Assembly (NCBI GenBank): GCA_903926465.1
Contig: CAIYJE010000067.1
Span: forward strand, 124,001 to 188,000
DNA from: an uncultured Planctomycetales bacterium
Lineage (GTDB): Bacteria; Planctomycetota; Planctomycetia; Isosphaerales; Isosphaeraceae
Direction of reading: 5' to 3'
Length of the DNA: 64,000 bases
In this document: piece by piece, positions 17,430-26,804 of the stretch
How positions within the stretch are numbered: position 1 is the stretch's first letter
Layout of the letters: every line of letters begins with the position of its first letter
Position numbers and translations under genes: made by a program
The notes under the pieces: model-generated
Told to the model about the DNA's origin: nothing
The model's input: the letters and a program-made list of their open reading frames with translations, nothing else
Databases searched by the model: none

Positions 17430-18401
17430 TCATCGGCCAAGAATCTGTTCTGCGCAGGCCAGACCGCTCTGGAACGCTCCTTCAAGCTTTCCAGCCGCGC
17501 ACCAATCGCCGCAGGCCGCCAGTCTGGTTGTTTGATCGAGCAAAGCAAGGTCCTTGAGCGGTTGGGCCGGAGCGGCATAGAGCCAACGATGAAGTGACTC
17601 GTGGCTGGGGGTCGCCAGGTCAATGTCAAACGCCTGCTCAGCAGCCTCTCTTATCGCCTGACAGACGGAGCTGGCCGGGTCTTCTTGGTGAGCCTGCGCC
17701 CAGGCGTGGTTGGACTGAATGACCAACGCGGTGGCCGGTGGCCGGCCTGGCTTGCTATGGTTCCTGGCCGCCCAACCTAAGACCGGGTGATCACATTGGA
17801 TCCCATCAGCGGGTAGTTCAACGTTTTCTGAAGGGGCGATCATCAGGCTCAAGCAAGGAAGCATATCAACATTAGCAAGACGGCTTGCCAGCGGTCCGTG
17901 ACCACTCAGCAAGTGAGCACCCTGCGCGGGTGGCGTGCTGCAAACCACCCACTCAAATGGGCCGTAACTGTGTTCGAGTGTATCTTCGAGCGTCCAGCCT
18001 GTGGCCGTGGCGTTCAATCGCGTGATCTGGACGCCTGTCTGTACGGGAAGTTGTAACGCCAGCGCCTGGCAAATCGAATTCATGCCGGGCACACCAACGA
18101 GGCGCGGTGTGGAAGGGTGTTCCGTGGTGATCCGGTTTCCTTCAAGGCGCGCAAACCTTGCCGCCCAAGGCGCGAAGCAGTCGGCCGGTAATTCGGAATT
18201 CAGGAAGGCCCGAAAGGCGGGATCACGAACCGTGAAATACTGAGCACCATGATCGAACACCCAAGAGTCGCTGCGCCGGGTCGAGGTTCGTCCTCCAACA
18301 CCTCGGCCCTTATCAAAGACCTGAATGGCAACCCCTGCGCTTTGAAGCTGCCGGGCCACCGTCAGTCCGGCCAGTCCAGCTCCGATGATGGCAACACGCA
18401 T
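17430..18401 (-). CDS. FAD-dependent amine-oxidase-like oxidoreductase
   Basis: A 323-residue flavoprotein. The N-terminus MRVAIIGAGLAGLTVA is a Rossmann dinucleotide fold (GxGxxG at 7-12) and FDKGRGVGGRTSTRR (34-48) is the second FAD motif of amine-oxidase/RenA-like proteins. The C-terminal RLAACGDWCAAGKLEGAFQSGLACAEQIL closes the FAD site. It begins 36 nt after the photolyase-like gene, and the two are probably co-transcribed; oxidoreductases of this type are often neighbours of photolyases in other bacteria. Substrate unknown. Confidence 0.87.
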   Translation of the reverse strand: MRVAIIGAGLAGLTVARQLQSAGVAIQVFDKGRGVGGRTSTRRSDSWVFDHGAQYFTVRDPAFRAFLNSELPADCFAPWAARFARLEGNRITTEHPSTPRLVGVPGMNSICQALALQLPVQTGVQITRLNATATGWTLEDTLEHSYGPFEWVVCSTPPAQGAHLLSGHGPLASRLANVDMLPCLSLMIAPSENVELPADGIQCDHPVLGWAARNHSKPGRPPATALVIQSNHAWAQAHQEDPASSVCQAIREAAEQAFDIDLATPSHESLHRWLYAAPAQPLKDLALLDQTTRLAACGDWCAAGKLEGAFQSGLACAEQILGR

Positions 18402-18436
18402 AAAAATCGTCTTGTCTATCTATGGATTCAAAGGTG

Positions 18437-19732
18437 TCAGGCTTGTATTCCAAGAGCTTGCAGAGTCTGTGGAATCTTTTCTTTGAATGGGAAGAAACCG
18501 GAAGTGGCGTGGGGCCAAAATCGATTGTCCCAGGGGCGTCTGATCATGGACAGCAGGATTCCCTCTTGCGCAAGGGCCGCCCGTAGCGGGGCCATTTTCT
18601 CACATGTGGGGCCCTGCGGTGGGTACGCGGTGACGATTTGCTGGATGCCTTGGCGTACCGCCCACTGGGTCACCGAATCTTCCCAGGATCTGCTATCCAA
18701 GCGTTCCGTGGATCTTCCGAGGCTTTCTGAAGCCCTGCTCAGGGCATCGTCCATCGCGGCCGAGGTGAAATGGGTTGCCGCTTGCCCCACAGGAAGTTCT
18801 GAGCGAAGCCGGCTGTCGACAATTCCAGCCACCGCTTGAACCTGGGCCAGGTCCAGTCCCAGGCTTGCCGGATCGAGATCCTCTTCGGTAATCAGTAGGC
18901 CATACTCAGCCCCAGGCAGGGCCTCGGCTGGCGGCAGCAACCTGGGAGCTGGTAGCGGTGGACCAGCCACAGGGTTCGCAACGCGGGCCAGCGGTTCTTT
19001 GGGATGGAACCGTCCCGAGGTAAAGCGATTTATGTTTTCGGCCTGTGCCAGATAGGTCTTGCCACGCGTCTGAAGGCCGGCCACCCAGCGCCAGGAGAGT
19101 GTATTGGAGGCTGGATCACCGTCTAGCAGGTGTCGATAGAAGAAGTCTGCACCCAGTTCCCAGGGAAGCCCAAGGGTGAAGATCCAGAGGCTGGCAAACC
19201 ACATTCTGGCGTGGTTATGCAGGTAGCCGGTTTCCAGCAGTTCGCAAGCCCAGACATTCATGCAGTCGATCCCGGTCTTGCCGGTAGTCGCCTGTTCCCA
19301 GCGGTCTCGTAAGACCGAGTCCTGATCCATGGAGGCCAGAGTCTGATGCACGCGAAGGCGATAGTCGGTCCATACCGTCGGACGTAGCTCAAGCCAGCCT
19401 TTCCAGTACGTGCGCCAGCAAACTTCCTGCAAGAATTTTTCAGCGTTCGAAAAGCTTGTCTGTTTCAGGACCTCTTCAACAACCTCGTGTTCGAGGATGA
19501 GTCTGTGCCTGAGATATGGTGAGAGCGTAGAGACGTTCGATCTGTCTGAGGGGCCGTGATCAAAGTTGCGAGTTGCAGCGTAGGCTTGCCCTGCGCTTGG
19601 CAGGAAGCAATGAAGTCTGCGAAGTCCTTCCGCTCTGCTGGATTCCCAGGGGGCCACAAGCAGTCCTATCTGGCTTAAAGTGAGGGCGGATGCCATGCGG
19701 TTGCCGGCATTGGTTGAACTGTATTGTCTCAC
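18437..19732 (-). CDS. Photolyase/cryptochrome-like FAD-binding protein with apparently permuted domain order
   Basis: A 431-residue protein. Residues ~35-245 are the helical FAD-binding half of photolyases: SPYLRHRL (71-78), RTYWKGWLE (107-115), LHNHARMWFASLWIF (171-185), GDPASNTLSWRWVAG (205-219) and NINRFTSGRF. In ordinary photolyases this half is C-terminal, after an alpha/beta domain. Here an alpha/beta-like region (about 275-431: YGLLITEEDLDP, VAGIVDSR, IQQIVTAYPPQGP, and a G-F-FPFKEKIP end resembling the VFTPFWK end of the usual N-terminal domain) follows it. Probable role: light-dependent DNA repair or light sensing. Which lesion or chromophore it uses cannot be read. Confidence 0.78.
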   Translation of the reverse strand: MRQYSSTNAGNRMASALTLSQIGLLVAPWESSRAEGLRRLHCFLPSAGQAYAATRNFDHGPSDRSNVSTLSPYLRHRLILEHEVVEEVLKQTSFSNAEKFLQEVCWRTYWKGWLELRPTVWTDYRLRVHQTLASMDQDSVLRDRWEQATTGKTGIDCMNVWACELLETGYLHNHARMWFASLWIFTLGLPWELGADFFYRHLLDGDPASNTLSWRWVAGLQTRGKTYLAQAENINRFTSGRFHPKEPLARVANPVAGPPLPAPRLLPPAEALPGAEYGLLITEEDLDPASLGLDLAQVQAVAGIVDSRLRSELPVGQAATHFTSAAMDDALSRASESLGRSTERLDSRSWEDSVTQWAVRQGIQQIVTAYPPQGPTCEKMAPLRAALAQEGILLSMIRRPWDNRFWPHATSGFFPFKEKIPQTLQALGIQA

Positions 19733-19742
19733 GGTTCAGGAA

Positions 19743-19789
19743 AAAGAGACAACCGGAGTCCTGAGCCGTGGCTCAAAACTCCGGTTGTC
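19743..19789 (-). terminator. Intrinsic terminator of the regulator gene
   Basis: On the minus strand GACAACCGGAGT / ACTCCGGTTGTC (19789-19748) with an inner GAGCC/GGCTC stem is followed by TCTTTTT, about 70 nt beyond the stop at 19858. Confidence 0.75.
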
Positions 19790-19857
19790 AGGAAAAGCGG
19801 GGATGGAAACGCCTGAAAGCAAGTGCTGAGTCAGGCGGTTTCCGGGATCGACTTGGA

Positions 19858-21375
19858 TCAGTTGGTCCAGACCGGTTCCTCGAAGATCAGACCGTACTTC
19901 TTCATCTTCTTGTAGAGGGTGGTCCGGTTGATGTCGAGAACGCGTGCGGTTTCCTGACGGTTCCAGTTCAGGGCTCGGAGTGCTTCGAGAATCAGACGCT
20001 TTTCTGGTTCTTCAAGAGCTTCTTTGAGCGGCAGGATGACCTGCTTGACGGCGGCGGGGCTGGCCGAACCGTAGGAAAGTGGCGGGGTGCCAAAATCAAT
20101 ATGGTTCAGTTCAATCCAGTGTCCGCGGCACCTGGCAACGGCCTGTTCCATCACGCGCTTGAGTTCCGCCACGTTTTCTGGCCAGTCGTGGCTGGTGAGG
20201 CGTCGGCTGGCATCGGGGCTGATGCCCAAGATCGTCTGCTTGCGTTGCCGAGCCGCCTGCTGAAGGAAGTGCTCTGCAAGTCTCAGGATATCCTGGCCAC
20301 GGTGCCGGAGTGGTGGCAGCTTCAGGGTGACGGAGCTCAACGCGTAGAACAGGTCAGGACGGAACTGGCCACGTTCCACCAGTGGGCCAAGTTCCTGGGA
20401 AGTGCCAATCACCAGACGGCATTCCACCCGAATGGTCCGGTCCATTCCGTGGACCTGGTAGTCACCGTCTCTGATGGCGCGAAGCAAGAGGTTTTGCTGG
20501 TTTGCGTCCAGGGACGACACATTGTCAATGAACAGGGTTCCGCCGGCTGACTTGGCAATGAGACCGGGCTCATAGTGATCATTGACCACCCGACCGAAGA
20601 GCTCGACTTCAAAGCTGCCGCTGATTGCGGTCTGGCAATCGTAGTAGAGGAACGCGGAATCGGTCCCACTGCTGCGACGGTGCAGGATGCGAGCGAGCAG
20701 CCGTTTACCGGTACCGTGTTCGCCCTGAAGCAACACGGTCGATCGCATGGAACCGATGGCGTTGACCAGTTCGAGCACCTGGCCGATGTTGGGGTCATTC
20801 CCCAGGAAAAGTGGCTCAGGGCTTTCGTACACAGGTGGCCCGGTCATCCGAGCGGACAGATTGAGATTCTCTCCGTAGTTCATGTTCATGCCGGGCTCGG
20901 TTGCGCCGGACATGCCAGACATCTCGGTCCAAGGCTGGGGTGATGACGAGCCAGTGGCGTCGAATCGCTGATGATTCATGGGGCCGGCGGGAGGAACCGG
21001 AACACGCGAAGGCATGCCGGCAGACGTTGCCTGAACCACGGCGGCACGCAGTTGGTTGGCGGGCACCGGGAACGCGATGCAGGCCACGGCTCCGCGCTGA
21101 TTGGCGTCTCGAATGGTATCAGGGCGTGGTGAACGTCCAAAGACGACCACGGAGGTCTGCGGATACTTTCGGCGAATCAGGCCGAGCAACTCGGTTACTT
21201 CCGAGAGTTCTCGCTCGTATCCAACGAGCACCACCTGAATCGGCGTGGTTTCCAGCATGCGAGCGGCAGTGCGGTCGGTCTCTGCTTCGTCGATGCGGTA
21301 GCCCATGGTCTGCAGCATGGAGCTGACCATGGAGCGTATGGAAGGATTCGGATGAACGATGAGGAGCCGGGTCAT
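19858..21375 (-). CDS. Degenerate NtrC-type regulator: pseudo-receiver, AAA+ and Fis HTH
   Basis: A 505-residue protein with the order of a sigma-54 activator but altered key positions. Residues 1-120 look like a receiver (LLIVHPNPSIRSMV) yet lack the acidic pair (HPN at 8-10) and the phosphoacceptor (VLVGYE near 50-54). Residues 121-185 are a Pro/Met-rich linker. The AAA+ domain keeps Walker A GEHGTGK (218-224) and FRPDLFYALS (338-347), but the GAFTGA loop expected near 261-270 is replaced (GRVVNDHYEP) and Walker B reads LFIDN instead of LFLDE. A Fis-type helix-turn-helix (about 465-498, WNRQETARVLDINRTTLYKK) is intact. It probably binds DNA without classical sigma-54 activation. Confidence 0.85.
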   Translation of the reverse strand: MTRLLIVHPNPSIRSMVSSMLQTMGYRIDEAETDRTAARMLETTPIQVVLVGYERELSEVTELLGLIRRKYPQTSVVVFGRSPRPDTIRDANQRGAVACIAFPVPANQLRAAVVQATSAGMPSRVPVPPAGPMNHQRFDATGSSSPQPWTEMSGMSGATEPGMNMNYGENLNLSARMTGPPVYESPEPLFLGNDPNIGQVLELVNAIGSMRSTVLLQGEHGTGKRLLARILHRRSSGTDSAFLYYDCQTAISGSFEVELFGRVVNDHYEPGLIAKSAGGTLFIDNVSSLDANQQNLLLRAIRDGDYQVHGMDRTIRVECRLVIGTSQELGPLVERGQFRPDLFYALSSVTLKLPPLRHRGQDILRLAEHFLQQAARQRKQTILGISPDASRRLTSHDWPENVAELKRVMEQAVARCRGHWIELNHIDFGTPPLSYGSASPAAVKQVILPLKEALEEPEKRLILEALRALNWNRQETARVLDINRTTLYKKMKKYGLIFEEPVWTN

Positions 21376-21650
21376 AGGTTAGCTCTATCCAAGGGAAATC
21401 ACTGGGGGGGAAAACTACGGTGTGTTCATCCTTGAATGCTTCAGCTCATGCGGAAGCAAGAAGTCCTGGTTTGAGCCATCTCAGGGAGTACAGAGATCAA
21501 CGCGTTGAGTGAGCAAATCCACACAGAAACGATGAACCTGGGACTCTTTGTTGTGAATCGTTACCGTTGCAGTGGATTTAGGTCATATTCGGAACCTCGT
21601 CAAAACGATTGGCGGTGAGAATGATAAACACGGAGAAAGTCAGGGCAGGT

Positions 21651-22535
21651 TCAGGCTCTCGGATGAGAGACCTTGAAAACCTCGAGCAGTCGTTCGCGAG
21701 TAACATGTGTGTAAATCTGGGTGGTGGTCAAACGCCGGTGCCCAAGCAACTCCTGCAGGCTTCGCAGATCGGCGCCATGGTCTAGCAGGTGAGTGGCAAA
21801 ACTGTGGCGTAATGCGTGGGGGTTGAGTGGTTCCTTCAGACCTGCCAGGCGTCCGTATTCCTCAAGTTGCCGGGCCACGCTTCGTGCGGTGAGACGATTG
21901 CCAAACCGGTTCAGAAAAATGGCCGTTTCCGACACGGTGCAAGGCCGTCGTACCTGGAGCCAGCGCTCGATCCAGCCGGTCGCCTCTTCGCCGATCGGGC
22001 TCAGGCGTTCTCGACGTCCTTTGCCTCGGACGCGAAGCAACATTTGGCCTTTGTCGAGATCGTTCAGGTTCAGCCCAACCAGTTCGCTGACCCGCAATCC
22101 ACCACCGTAAAGCGTTTCAAACATCGCGCGATCACGAATTTCGGCCGGTTCGGTTCCATTCACCGACTCCAAGAGCCGAATCACTTCATCCACGCTCAGG
22201 TGGCGGGGTAATCTGGTGGCTTGTCTGGGATTGCGAAGCCCAAGCGCAGGGTCTGAGGCCACAAGCGATCGCTGCCTCAGGAATTTGTAGAACGACCTGA
22301 GCGAAGCTAGACGCCTGGCGATCGTCCCGGGGGAAAGCCCCTCACGGTTCAGCCACGCGACGTAAGCTCTGAGCTTCTTGGAATCCACGGAAACCGGATC
22401 AATGGCGGCGGCCGTGTTTTCTCCCAGGTATTCCCCGAATGAGGCGAGATCACTCGTATAAGAGCGCAAGGTGTGGGGCGAAGCATTTCGCTCGCTCCGC
22501 AGGTGCTCAATAAACGCGAGTGTGGAGGGGAACAT
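21651..22535 (-). CDS. xerC: Tyrosine recombinase of the XerC/XerD type
   Basis: A 294-residue site-specific recombinase; by family it resolves chromosome dimers at dif. An N-terminal SAM-like core-binding domain (1-90) precedes the catalytic domain with R148 (YGGGLRVSEL), H240-x-x-R243 (HALRHSFATHL), H266 (LLGHRRL) and nucleophile Y275 (QIYTHV). Length and motifs match XerC/XerD rather than phage integrases, and no mobile genes or attachment sites surround it. Single gene; the C/D choice cannot be settled from one gene, so the symbol is provisional. Confidence 0.85.
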   Translation of the reverse strand: MFPSTLAFIEHLRSERNASPHTLRSYTSDLASFGEYLGENTAAAIDPVSVDSKKLRAYVAWLNREGLSPGTIARRLASLRSFYKFLRQRSLVASDPALGLRNPRQATRLPRHLSVDEVIRLLESVNGTEPAEIRDRAMFETLYGGGLRVSELVGLNLNDLDKGQMLLRVRGKGRRERLSPIGEEATGWIERWLQVRRPCTVSETAIFLNRFGNRLTARSVARQLEEYGRLAGLKEPLNPHALRHSFATHLLDHGADLRSLQELLGHRRLTTTQIYTHVTRERLLEVFKVSHPRA

Positions 22536-23240
22536 GGGATTTTCGACCGAACGATGGGAAGGATTTGACGTTCGTAGGCAGCCAGCCAGCAGGTGTGTGC
22601 TGGGAACTGGCTTAAACCCGAAGGAGTGAGGTGAGGCAGGGAGGCGTGAGGCGATCTTTCACACGGAATACAGAAGAAACGTTGAGCTGTGACAAACTTT
22701 TTGAAAAAGATTCTCACCACGACCAACGCCAGACCCGGATTTCGTGAACCTCAATGGCTTCCCTGTTTACCTGAACCTCCTGAACGTCGTAATTTTACAT
22801 CTCACTGTTTAATATACACCGTTTCCGAAAACGTGCCGTCGAATCGTGCCTAACCGGAAAAAATTTCTCAGATCGCCAAGTCGTAGCCAGGTTAAATCTC
22901 TGGTTTAGGCGGAATTTGCCTGAGAACGGGAGCCAAGGTTTGGCTTTGTCACGTTGAATCGAATTGGTTTTTGCTATGTATAGCTTGGTAGGTGGAGCCT
23001 TGGATGGCTCCCTGTCAGGACCGCCTGGTTGGGATCGTCTGTGGGGGCTCGGGGCCTGTTCAGGCGATGGTGGCGGAGTGGAGTGCACCTGACCAAAGAA
23101 GGGCTGTAGCCGCGCACACTGACACTGATCGGCGCGGATGATCAGGGGAGTTGGCGGCCGATCAGCCTGGATCCGTTTGGGAATCGATATTCAGGTCCAG
23201 ACAGCCTGACTGGGGGCCTGAAACGTCCGGGCTTTGCGAT
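22536..23240. other. 700-nt intergenic region, no gene assigned
   Basis: Between the divergently reading neighbours xerC (start 22535) and the 3' end of the kinase gene. It holds an AT-rich stretch (22780-22880) and a GGAGCC/GGCTCC hairpin (22993-23010). Short open frames here have no family signal. I looked for the 4.5S, 6S, tmRNA and RNase P core motifs and found none. Confidence 0.4.
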
Positions 23241-24959
23241 TCAGTCACCCGGGGCCGGGGACTGCTCGAATTCCAGAAAGTCATCCAGGGTCTCATGGGG
23301 GTCGCGATTCATTGGCAATTCGATGGTGAATGTCGTTCCCTGGCCTGGAATGGACTCAACGTGAATCTGCCCATGATGCTCTCGGACGATCTTTTCGGAG
23401 ACCGGTAAACCCAGACCGGTTCCACGAATCCCTTTGGTGGACGCAAACGCCTGAAAGAGCTGGGGGAGGTCTTCGGGTTTGATCCCCGGGCCGTTGTCTT
23501 GAACTTTGATGTACGCGTGTTCCTGGGTGGCGTCTCTGGAGGTGGCCACTCGGACTCTGGCATTTTCCGATTCGGCGGCCGCGTCAATTCCGTTGGTGAC
23601 GAGGTTAAGCAGGGCGCGATGAATTCCTTCGGAGTCGAAGAGAAACTCGGGCAGGTTCGGGTCGAGGTTGGATTCAAGCTGAACTTTGAATTCGGCCGAG
23701 CGGGCGAGCATCAGTTCGAGGACATCGGCCACCGTGGAGTTGAGCTGGCCAGTTTGGAAGGAAGGTTCTCGTTCCTTGGAGAACGTGAGCATGTCCATGA
23801 CGAGGTCATAAATCTTGGCCTGGTTTTTTTCAACAATTCCCCACCCCCGGCGAATGATGGGGTTCTGGTCTTGGTTCAGGCCCATATCAATGAGGTAACT
23901 ACCGGATTTGAGTCCTTGCAGGATATTTTTGATGTGATGCGACAGCGTGGCCACGGTTTGACCAACGGCGGCCAGGCGTTCGGCCTGAATTTTGGCCTGG
24001 TAGAACCGGGTATTCTCAATGGCAAGGCCGGCCTGATGCCCGATGGCCGCCACGAGCATCAGATCTTCCTGGGTGAATCGTGAACGATCGGACGGGTTCG
24101 GTCGGCTGAGGTTTGCAACGTCTCCCTGGGCATCGGCGTAAAGCACACCAAGAGTGGTATGGCGGCCCTGAATCGGAACGCAGAGGGCTTCCCGGATTGA
24201 GAAGTCGACGATGGAGTGCGAGGGATCGAAGCGGCTATCTGTGAGGGCGTTGGTGGTGATAACTCCCTGGCCGGCCTGGTGCACATGGTCGATGATGGTG
24301 CGGGAGATGGTCAGTCGTTCGTCGGGCGGTGGGGTGTTTCGCCAGCGTACCGATTGAGGCTGGAGGGTGCCGTCCTCATCCAGTAACAGGAGTGCGGCTC
24401 GGTCGGCGGTCACAGATTCGAATACGAGCTGAAGGATTCTGGGTAACAGTTCCTCAACGTCATCAATATGACTGATGGCCTGGGTGGCGCGGTACATGAC
24501 CGAAAGATGGGCCAGTTGCGTTTTGAGCCATTCGCTGGTGGCCCCAGAGGTGTGCAGGAGATTTTCAGGGCCAAATTCCACGGACCGGATGATGGCCGAG
24601 TGATCATCCGGGTGTGCCTGACTCAGGAAATCGACGCGGGCGGTCAGGTCTGGGTTGTGGTCAGGCCCTGGTTCATAAACCAGCAGGGTGGATCCAATCT
24701 GAATCCGGTCGCCGGCTTCGAGTGGTGCGGTGTCCACCGGTTGGCCGTTCAGAAAAGTTCCGTTTGCCGAGCCAAGATCGACCACACGATATCCAGGGCC
24801 GTCGGTGCTCCTGACCTCGGCATGTCGTCTTGAGACTTCCTGATCGAAGAGTCGGATGGTGTTGGATTCGTCGCGACCGAGCCGTGTCACTGGCTGGTCT
24901 AGCGTGAACCGCTTTCCGAGATCAGACCCCTGGATGACGAGAAGGGAAGCCACGATCAA
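23241..24959 (-). CDS. FHA-GAF histidine kinase
   Basis: A 572-residue soluble sensor kinase. Residues 1-100 are an FHA phosphothreonine-binding domain (RLGRDESN 26-33, SRRH 43-46, GSANGTFLNG 63-72). A GAF domain covers about 150-320. The dimerisation/phosphoacceptor box ATLSHHIKNILQG places H341 (or H342) as acceptor, and the HATPase domain shows TNGIDAAAE, DNGPGIKPEDL and GLGLPVSEKIV. No membrane segment, so it reads a cytoplasmic signal and perhaps a Thr-phosphorylated partner, linking Ser/Thr kinases and two-component signalling. No response regulator with intact phosphoacceptor lies nearby; the degenerate regulator at 19858 is the nearest candidate. Confidence 0.9.
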   Translation of the reverse strand: MIVASLLVIQGSDLGKRFTLDQPVTRLGRDESNTIRLFDQEVSRRHAEVRSTDGPGYRVVDLGSANGTFLNGQPVDTAPLEAGDRIQIGSTLLVYEPGPDHNPDLTARVDFLSQAHPDDHSAIIRSVEFGPENLLHTSGATSEWLKTQLAHLSVMYRATQAISHIDDVEELLPRILQLVFESVTADRAALLLLDEDGTLQPQSVRWRNTPPPDERLTISRTIIDHVHQAGQGVITTNALTDSRFDPSHSIVDFSIREALCVPIQGRHTTLGVLYADAQGDVANLSRPNPSDRSRFTQEDLMLVAAIGHQAGLAIENTRFYQAKIQAERLAAVGQTVATLSHHIKNILQGLKSGSYLIDMGLNQDQNPIIRRGWGIVEKNQAKIYDLVMDMLTFSKEREPSFQTGQLNSTVADVLELMLARSAEFKVQLESNLDPNLPEFLFDSEGIHRALLNLVTNGIDAAAESENARVRVATSRDATQEHAYIKVQDNGPGIKPEDLPQLFQAFASTKGIRGTGLGLPVSEKIVREHHGQIHVESIPGQGTTFTIELPMNRDPHETLDDFLEFEQSPAPGD

Positions 24960-25259
24960 ACCTCGCCAGAGCAGTCTTCAAATTGCGATCAACTTCGGAT
25001 GAGCCGTGCACAAGACAGTATACTCCCTGGCTTGGTAATCATCAGTTCCAATCGTGCCCTGGGGCAGGCTTGGCTTCCTGTTGGGAGCCAATCTCCGGTC
25101 CCCGCATCCGAGATTCGGTTACAGTGGCTAATCGTCTGGCGGTCTGGCTTTGTACCAAACCGCCGCTCGTCATCACGCTCGGTTCGAATTTCATCGTATT
25201 GACAGGAATTGCGAGCAACCGAAAATAGAGTGGATGGAATTGCTTTCAAGGAGAATTTG

Positions 25260-25568
25260 ATGCCGCGGTTCATCAAGGTTGCTACGCTTGAGGAACTTGC
25301 CGCCTCTGGAGCCCTGGAGCTTGAGCATGAGGGGCTCATTCTTGCGTTATTCCGCCAGGGAGATGAAGTGATTGCACTGGATGGCATGTGTCCGCATCAG
25401 GGAGGACCTCTGGCTTCGGGTGAAATCCGAAATTCGGTGCTCACCTGTCCCTGGCATGGCTGGCAATTTGACCTGAACAGTGGTCGTTGCCTGACGGCCC
25501 GGTCCATTTCCCAAGCCCGTTATCCCGTGCGGGTCGAAGGATCAGACATTTTGGTGGAGTTGCCGTGA
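25260..25568 (+). CDS. Rieske [2Fe-2S] ferredoxin-like protein
   Basis: A 102-residue single-domain Rieske protein of the NirD / dioxygenase-ferredoxin type. The cluster ligands are C44-P-H46 (CPHQGG) and C63-P-W-H66 (CPWHGWQF). No signal peptide, so cytoplasmic electron transfer to an unidentified oxygenase or reductase; none lies next to it. ATG 25260 was selected over an upstream in-frame start because AAGGAG sits just before it. Followed 73 nt later by an acetyltransferase gene on the same strand. Confidence 0.92.
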   Translation: MPRFIKVATLEELAASGALELEHEGLILALFRQGDEVIALDGMCPHQGGPLASGEIRNSVLTCPWHGWQFDLNSGRCLTARSISQARYPVRVEGSDILVELP

Positions 25569-25641
25569 GCTTCCTAGGTTCATCGCCCCACATTGCTGTC
25601 GGTTCGTTGGCCAAGCTTTGCCATGAATCCGAGTCTGTTCA

Positions 25642-26640
25642 ATGTCCCCTGGTCCGGACTCTGCCGTGATTCGGTATCGCCCATTTCGAAATGATGATGC
25701 TCCCGCACTGGCGAGGTTGTGGAACCAGGGTTTACCCCAACAGCACGTTCTCCGCCCTCTGAGCGGTCACCAATTCGATACCCTGGTGATCAGCCAGGCC
25801 ATTTTTGACCGGTTTGGGCTGATTCTGGCCGAAGACTCGGACTGCGGACCCGTTGGTTTTGTGCATGCGGGTTTCGGTCCTCTGGATCTTGAGGGAACCA
25901 GGCACACACTGGATTCTTCGCTGGGCACCGTGGCGATGCTTTGCATCGATCCTGCTGCAACCGAATCCATTGCCCCCGAGTTACTCGCGATCGGCATCCG
26001 GTATCTACGCAGCCGGGGGGCCAGCGTGATCTATGCAGGCGGCCAAGCTCCACTCAACCCGTTTTACTGGGGTCTGTATGGGGGGAGTGAGTTTGGTGGA
26101 ATCCTGAGCGAGCATCGGACCTTCCGGGAGACCGTTCAGCAGGCTGGGTTTGAGCCGGTCTCCAAGACGACCATTCTGGAACTGGACCTGACCGCTGGTG
26201 AGATCCGTCACCCCCGGATCTTTCTCACGCGCCGGGATTTCCAGGTAAAAGTCGAAGAAGACGCGCTGCCCCCAAACTGGTGGGAGGCTCAGTCACTGCA
26301 CAGATTTCATCCCAACAAATACACGGTGACCGCCAAGGATGGTGGGCCGGTTGTGGCCGAGGCCTGGACATTTGAAATGGGGGCGGAGCTTCCGGCCGCC
26401 GACCGATTGACCAGGCGTGGGCTCTTCCACTTCGTAGTTGTCCCGAGCCACAGGCGGCGAGGCATTGGACGACTGCTACTGGCGGAATGCCTGAAACATG
26501 CCCGATCTCAAATGGTCGACCGATTTTGCGTCCAGACCAGTTCGACCAATGATCCCGCGCTGGCACTTTACAAGGGCGCTGGCTTTTCTGGTTCGTCGGA
26601 ATCCGTGCTGTACCGGTTAAAGGGAGGGCTTTCTGGCTAA
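25642..26640 (+). CDS. Tandem-GNAT acetyltransferase
   Basis: A 332-residue protein built of two GNAT-like halves. The first (8-170, starting VIRYRPFRNDDAPALARLW) is degenerate in its acetyl-CoA loop; the second (about 190-330) has VVVPSHRRRGIGRLLLAECL, the R-x-x-G-x-G/A pyrophosphate-binding loop, and TNDPALALYKGAGF, the usual C-terminal motif. This layout resembles mycothiol-synthase-like double GNATs, but the substrate is unknown. Weak link to the Rieske gene upstream by short spacing. Confidence 0.8.
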   Translation: MSPGPDSAVIRYRPFRNDDAPALARLWNQGLPQQHVLRPLSGHQFDTLVISQAIFDRFGLILAEDSDCGPVGFVHAGFGPLDLEGTRHTLDSSLGTVAMLCIDPAATESIAPELLAIGIRYLRSRGASVIYAGGQAPLNPFYWGLYGGSEFGGILSEHRTFRETVQQAGFEPVSKTTILELDLTAGEIRHPRIFLTRRDFQVKVEEDALPPNWWEAQSLHRFHPNKYTVTAKDGGPVVAEAWTFEMGAELPAADRLTRRGLFHFVVVPSHRRRGIGRLLLAECLKHARSQMVDRFCVQTSSTNDPALALYKGAGFSGSSESVLYRLKGGLSG

Positions 26641-26804
26641 TCCATTCCTGGTCGCTCGGTGCTTGACTGCCGGGCCAGACTACACGCTTGAGGTTGATTC
26701 TGCGCCTTTTTCGCCACAATTGAACTGAGCAAGAATGGCTCCGCACGAGCCCTGGCTCAGGCTTAGACCGCACAATCTGGATTCCAAACTGGGGGAACTG
26801 AACC

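Noticed and set aside
21651-22535. Xer-type recombinase as a sign of an integrated element
   Set aside because: Length and motifs are those of chromosomal XerC/XerD; no flanking repeats, tRNA target or phage genes.
22795-23088. Minus-strand frame (97 codons) in the 22.5-kb gap, and search for 4.5S/6S/tmRNA/RNase P
   Set aside because: No protein signal, and none of the conserved RNA core motifs could be found.
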